From positions 1-8,750 of the forward strand of contig CAZKNJ010000066.1 of the NCBI GenBank assembly GCA_964554185.1: a stretch of DNA of 8,750 bases, read 5' to 3'. A model generated the notes under the pieces. The model did not search any database and was not told where the DNA came from. It was given only the letters and a program-made list of their open reading frames with translations. Origin of the DNA: CAZKNJ01 sp964554185 (GTDB taxonomy: Bacteria > 4484-113). Both the position numbers and the translations under genes were made by a program. Below are positions 7,181-8,750 of the stretch, piece by piece (position 1 is the stretch's first letter; each line of letters opens with the position of its first letter).

Positions 7181-7683
7181 AAATCGGGCGGCGCAACGAA
7201 GGTGCGCATGCCCAGCTCGCGGTCCAGCAGGAACAGCCCCTGGCCGGAATCGCCCACGAGTTTCAGCTGCTGCACGACCTCGTCGGCGTTCGCCTCTTCT
7301 TCCACCTGCTCGTCCACGAACCACTTGAGGAATGACTCCGCCGCGAAGTCGTTTTCGTCCCGCGCCAGCTTCATCAGCTTGTTGATGCGGCCGGTGATGT
7401 ACTGCTCGTGCTTGTACGCGTCCTGGAAAGCCGCCAGCGCCGACTTCCACTCGTTCGGCGGGCCTTCCACCGGCAGCAGGTTCAACCGCCCGTTGCGCTC
7501 GTCAATGAAGTTGTAGAATTTCATCGCGTGGTACAGCTCCTCCATCGCCTGCATCTTCAGCCAGGTGGCGAAGCCGTTCAAGTTCTGGTCAAGGAAGTGC
7601 CCGGCCATCGCCAGGTACAGGTATCCTGAATACAATTCGGCGTTGATCTGGTCGTTGAACGCCTTTTCAATCTTCTTGTTCAT
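7150..7683 (-). CDS. ftnA: bacterial ferritin (FtnA type) with glycine-rich tail
   Basis: A 177-residue non-haem ferritin that oxidises Fe2+ and stores it as mineral in a 24-subunit shell. Ferroxidase ligands are all present: E16, E49, H52 (EELYH), E93, Q126 and E129, matching the E. coli FtnA set with an offset of one. The start is the ATG giving MNKKIEKAFNDQINAEL, the usual family N-terminus; it has AAGGA eight bases upstream, and a longer GTG reading from 7701 would swallow this site. The gene begins five bases after the superoxide reductase stop. The C-terminus is odd: after RTFVAPPDF it ends AGGGGGGAA, a six-glycine run not expected in ferritins. The place in the operon suggests iron scavenging during oxidative stress. 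Confidence 0.95.
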   Translation of the reverse strand: MNKKIEKAFNDQINAELYSGYLYLAMAGHFLDQNLNGFATWLKMQAMEELYHAMKFYNFIDERNGRLNLLPVEGPPNEWKSALAAFQDAYKHEQYITGRINKLMKLARDENDFAAESFLKWFVDEQVEEEANADEVVQQLKLVGDSGQGLFLLDRELGMRTFVAPPDFAGGGGGGAA

Positions 7684-7688
7684 CGTCG

Positions 7689-8063
7689 TTATCCTTTCCA
7701 CATTCCGTGGAGGTTACAGTACTCGCGGGCGGTCACGCTCGCCGCGTCCACGCAGAAGAACGCCGTGGGCTCCTGCCCCGGCTGGAGGAATTGGCGGTAG
7801 GCCTTGCCGTCCGCGATGAGTTCGATCCACTCGATGTAGTGCTCGTCGGTCATCGGATGCGGCACGCTGCCAACCGTGACCTGGTAGCCGCCGTCCTTCT
7901 TCTCCACCACGGGGACGTGCTTTTCCTTCGCCGCATCTACCGTGTTCGCGGTGATAAGCGTCATCGGCTCGCCGCAGCAGACCAGCTCGCCCATTCCGCC
8001 GTGCAACACCTCCACGATGTTGCCGCAAATCTCGCATTTGTACACTTCAAGTTGTTTGGCCAT
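7689..8063 (-). CDS. dfx: superoxide reductase, two-iron desulfoferrodoxin (class I)
   Basis: A 124-residue protein that reduces superoxide to H2O2 without releasing O2, the usual superoxide defence of anaerobes. The N-terminal desulforedoxin domain (about 1-36) has centre I ligands C10-x-x-C13 and C29-C30. The C-terminal domain carries the catalytic centre II ligands H49, H69, H75, C116 and H119, with E47-K48 in the EKHVP loop. These positions coincide with those known for Desulfovibrio desulfuricans desulfoferrodoxin, so it is full length and intact. The start is supported by AGGAGG seven bases upstream. It lies 34 bases after tpx and five bases before ferritin. Rubredoxin is the known electron donor in other anaerobes and is encoded at the operon's end. 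Cytoplasmic, since no signal peptide is visible. Confidence 0.98.
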   Translation of the reverse strand: MAKQLEVYKCEICGNIVEVLHGGMGELVCCGEPMTLITANTVDAAKEKHVPVVEKKDGGYQVTVGSVPHPMTDEHYIEWIELIADGKAYRQFLQPGQEPTAFFCVDAASVTAREYCNLHGMWKG

Positions 8064-8097
8064 TTCAATTCCTCCTGATTAAAATCGCTTCCGCCGG

Positions 8098-8610
8098 CTA
8101 CAGCGACTTGACGGCGCTCAGCGCCGCGTCGTAGTCCGGCTCTTTGGTGATATCGTCCACAATCTGAATGTAGCGGATTACGCCAGCCGCATCCACCACA
8201 AACACCGCGCGCGCCAGCAGCCGCAGCTCCTTGATGAGCACGCCGTACGCGCCGCCGAAGGACGCGTCGCGGTGGTCGGACAGCGTGCGCACGCGGTCAA
8301 TCCCCGCCGCGCCGCACCAGCGCTTCTGCGCGAACGGCAGGTCCATGCTGATGGTCAGCACTTCCACGTCCCCGCCCAGCGCGCTGGCTTCCTGGTTGAA
8401 CCGCCGCACTTCGGTGTCGCAAACCGGCGTGTCCAGCGACGGCACGGATGCGATGATGAGCTTCTTGCCGCGCAGCGATGAAATGCTCACCGGCTGCAGG
8501 TCGTTATCCAGCACGGTGGCGTCCGGGGCCTGCTGCCCCGCAATAAGCTCGTTGCCCAGCAGCGTGAGCGGGTTGCCCTTGAATGCAGTAATACCCGTTC
8601 TCTCCGGCAT
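8098..8610 (-). CDS. tpx: thiol peroxidase, Tpx-type peroxiredoxin
   Basis: A 170-residue atypical two-cysteine peroxiredoxin that reduces H2O2 and organic hydroperoxides, usually with thioredoxin. The peroxidatic motif P57-x-x-x-T61-x-x-C64 (VPSLDTPVCDTE) is intact, the resolving C99 sits in KRWCGAAG as in other Tpx proteins, and the catalytic Arg is probably R134 (LLARAVFVVD). The start is the ATG giving MPERTGITAFKGNPLTLLG, a typical Tpx N-terminus. It has GAGGGGG six bases upstream; a longer reading from a GTG at 8640 would include that site and add a non-family extension. No signal peptide is visible. As the first gene of the operon it probably follows the main promoter. No thioredoxin gene is in the window. 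Confidence 0.97.
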   Translation of the reverse strand: MPERTGITAFKGNPLTLLGNELIAGQQAPDATVLDNDLQPVSISSLRGKKLIIASVPSLDTPVCDTEVRRFNQEASALGGDVEVLTISMDLPFAQKRWCGAAGIDRVRTLSDHRDASFGGAYGVLIKELRLLARAVFVVDAAGVIRYIQIVDDITKEPDYDAALSAVKSL

Positions 8611-8750
8611 TGTTTGCCCCCTCGGTTTGGGTCTGTCCACACTACGGCGTGCCCACCGGCGCGCAACCTCGGTGAAGCGGCGGAACCCGCCGCTTTCGCC
8701 CTGAGGCAGTCTCTTGTTACCCCCCGGTATTCGCTAATATTCTACCAAAT
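8611..8750 (-). promoter_or_regulatory. operon leader region with extended -10 candidate and strong hairpin
   Basis: No gene is seen in these 140 bases. On the - strand the AT-rich block at 8750-8726 includes TGGTAGAAT (8747-8739), an extended -10-like element whose -35 would lie outside the window. Two GAATA direct repeats follow within it. Downstream, a perfect 9-bp inverted repeat with a 3-base loop (8675-8683 with 8687-8695) would form a GC-rich hairpin in a leader of about 120 bases. I could not recognise a clear PerR or Fur box. Confidence 0.4.
8675..8695. repeat. perfect 9-bp inverted repeat, 3-base loop
   Basis: The arms AAGCGGCGG and CCGCCGCTT are separated by AAC. Neither side has a T-run, so it is not an intrinsic terminator. 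It may be a leader hairpin of the operon mRNA or one copy of a dispersed palindromic repeat; one window cannot tell these apart. Confidence 0.7.

Larger units (their letters stand above)
2842..8610 (-). other. eight-gene oxygen and oxidative-stress defence operon
   Basis: Eight same-strand genes follow one another with gaps of 34, 5, 3, -1, 32, 82 and 55 bases in the order tpx, dfx, ftnA, cydA, cydB, rubrerythrin-like, fprA, rub. Together they cover O2 reduction at the membrane and in the cytoplasm, superoxide and peroxide reduction, iron storage and rubredoxin-based electron supply. The short spacing and the shared theme support co-transcription, although the 82-base gap could hold an additional promoter. 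No regulator gene lies inside the run. Confidence 0.85.

Noticed and set aside
6368..7450. 360-residue open frame on the - strand spanning the cydA and ferritin genes
   Set aside because: It is an Arg/Gly/Ala-rich shadow frame produced by GC-rich codons of two certain genes.
7684..7701. Longer ferritin start at a GTG, adding six residues
   Set aside because: It would overlap the superoxide reductase end and contain the ribosome-binding site of the ATG at 7683, which gives the usual ferritin N-terminus.
8611..8640. Longer tpx start at a GTG, adding ten residues
   Set aside because: The extension includes the purine-rich ribosome-binding site of the ATG at 8610 and has no counterpart in the Tpx family.
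8726..8750. PerR or Fur-type operator in the AT-rich block before tpx
   Set aside because: Only a 4-bp GGTA/TACC dyad and imperfect GAATA repeats are present, too little to call a known operator.

Overview
The window holds the 3' part of one large secreted-type repeat protein gene on the + strand (2-2779). Facing it on the - strand is a compact run of eight genes (8610 down to 2842), all devoted to oxygen, reactive oxygen species and iron handling. The operon region is GC-rich with GC-ending codons. The gene set (superoxide reductase, flavodiiron protein, rubrerythrin-type diiron protein, rubredoxin, cytochrome bd, ferritin, thiol peroxidase) is typical of an anaerobic or microaerophilic bacterium that meets oxygen intermittently. 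The dockerin-like calcium loop, PKD domain and PQQ-type propeller repeats of the + strand gene fit a large-genome environmental bacterium of the kind found among uncultured phyla. I cannot fix the phylum from this sequence.

Layout. 2-2779 (+): 5'-truncated protein with an EF-hand/dockerin-like loop, an eight-repeat PQQ-like beta-propeller, a PKD domain and a second eight-repeat propeller. 2780-2841: short convergent intergenic gap. Then, in transcription order on the - strand: tpx thiol peroxidase (8610-8098), two-iron superoxide reductase/desulfoferrodoxin (8063-7689), ferritin (7683-7150), cydA (7146-5827), cydB (5827-4808), a rubrerythrin-like diiron protein without a rubredoxin domain (4775-4320), a flavodiiron protein (4237-3062) and a stand-alone 54-residue rubredoxin (3006-2842). 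8611-8750 is the leader and probable promoter region of this operon. The 82-base gap before the flavodiiron gene contains tandem hairpins and a possible internal promoter.

How the genes fit together (inference from family knowledge). Cytochrome bd removes O2 at the membrane using quinol. The flavodiiron protein removes O2 (or NO) in the cytoplasm. Superoxide reductase turns superoxide into H2O2. The rubrerythrin-like protein and Tpx remove H2O2. Ferritin takes up Fe2+ that would otherwise feed Fenton chemistry. Rubredoxin is the likely shared electron donor to the flavodiiron protein, the rubrerythrin-like protein and superoxide reductase, none of which carries its own rubredoxin-type C-terminal module. 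All recognisable active-site residues are intact, so this looks like a working system and not a relic.

The component families are all known. What deserves a second look is the density and order of the operon, the tandem hairpins with a repeated TGnTAGAAT element, the glycine-rich ferritin tail that overlaps the cydA ribosome-binding region, and the twin-propeller/PKD architecture. I saw no RNA genes, CRISPR arrays, insertion sequences or phage genes.
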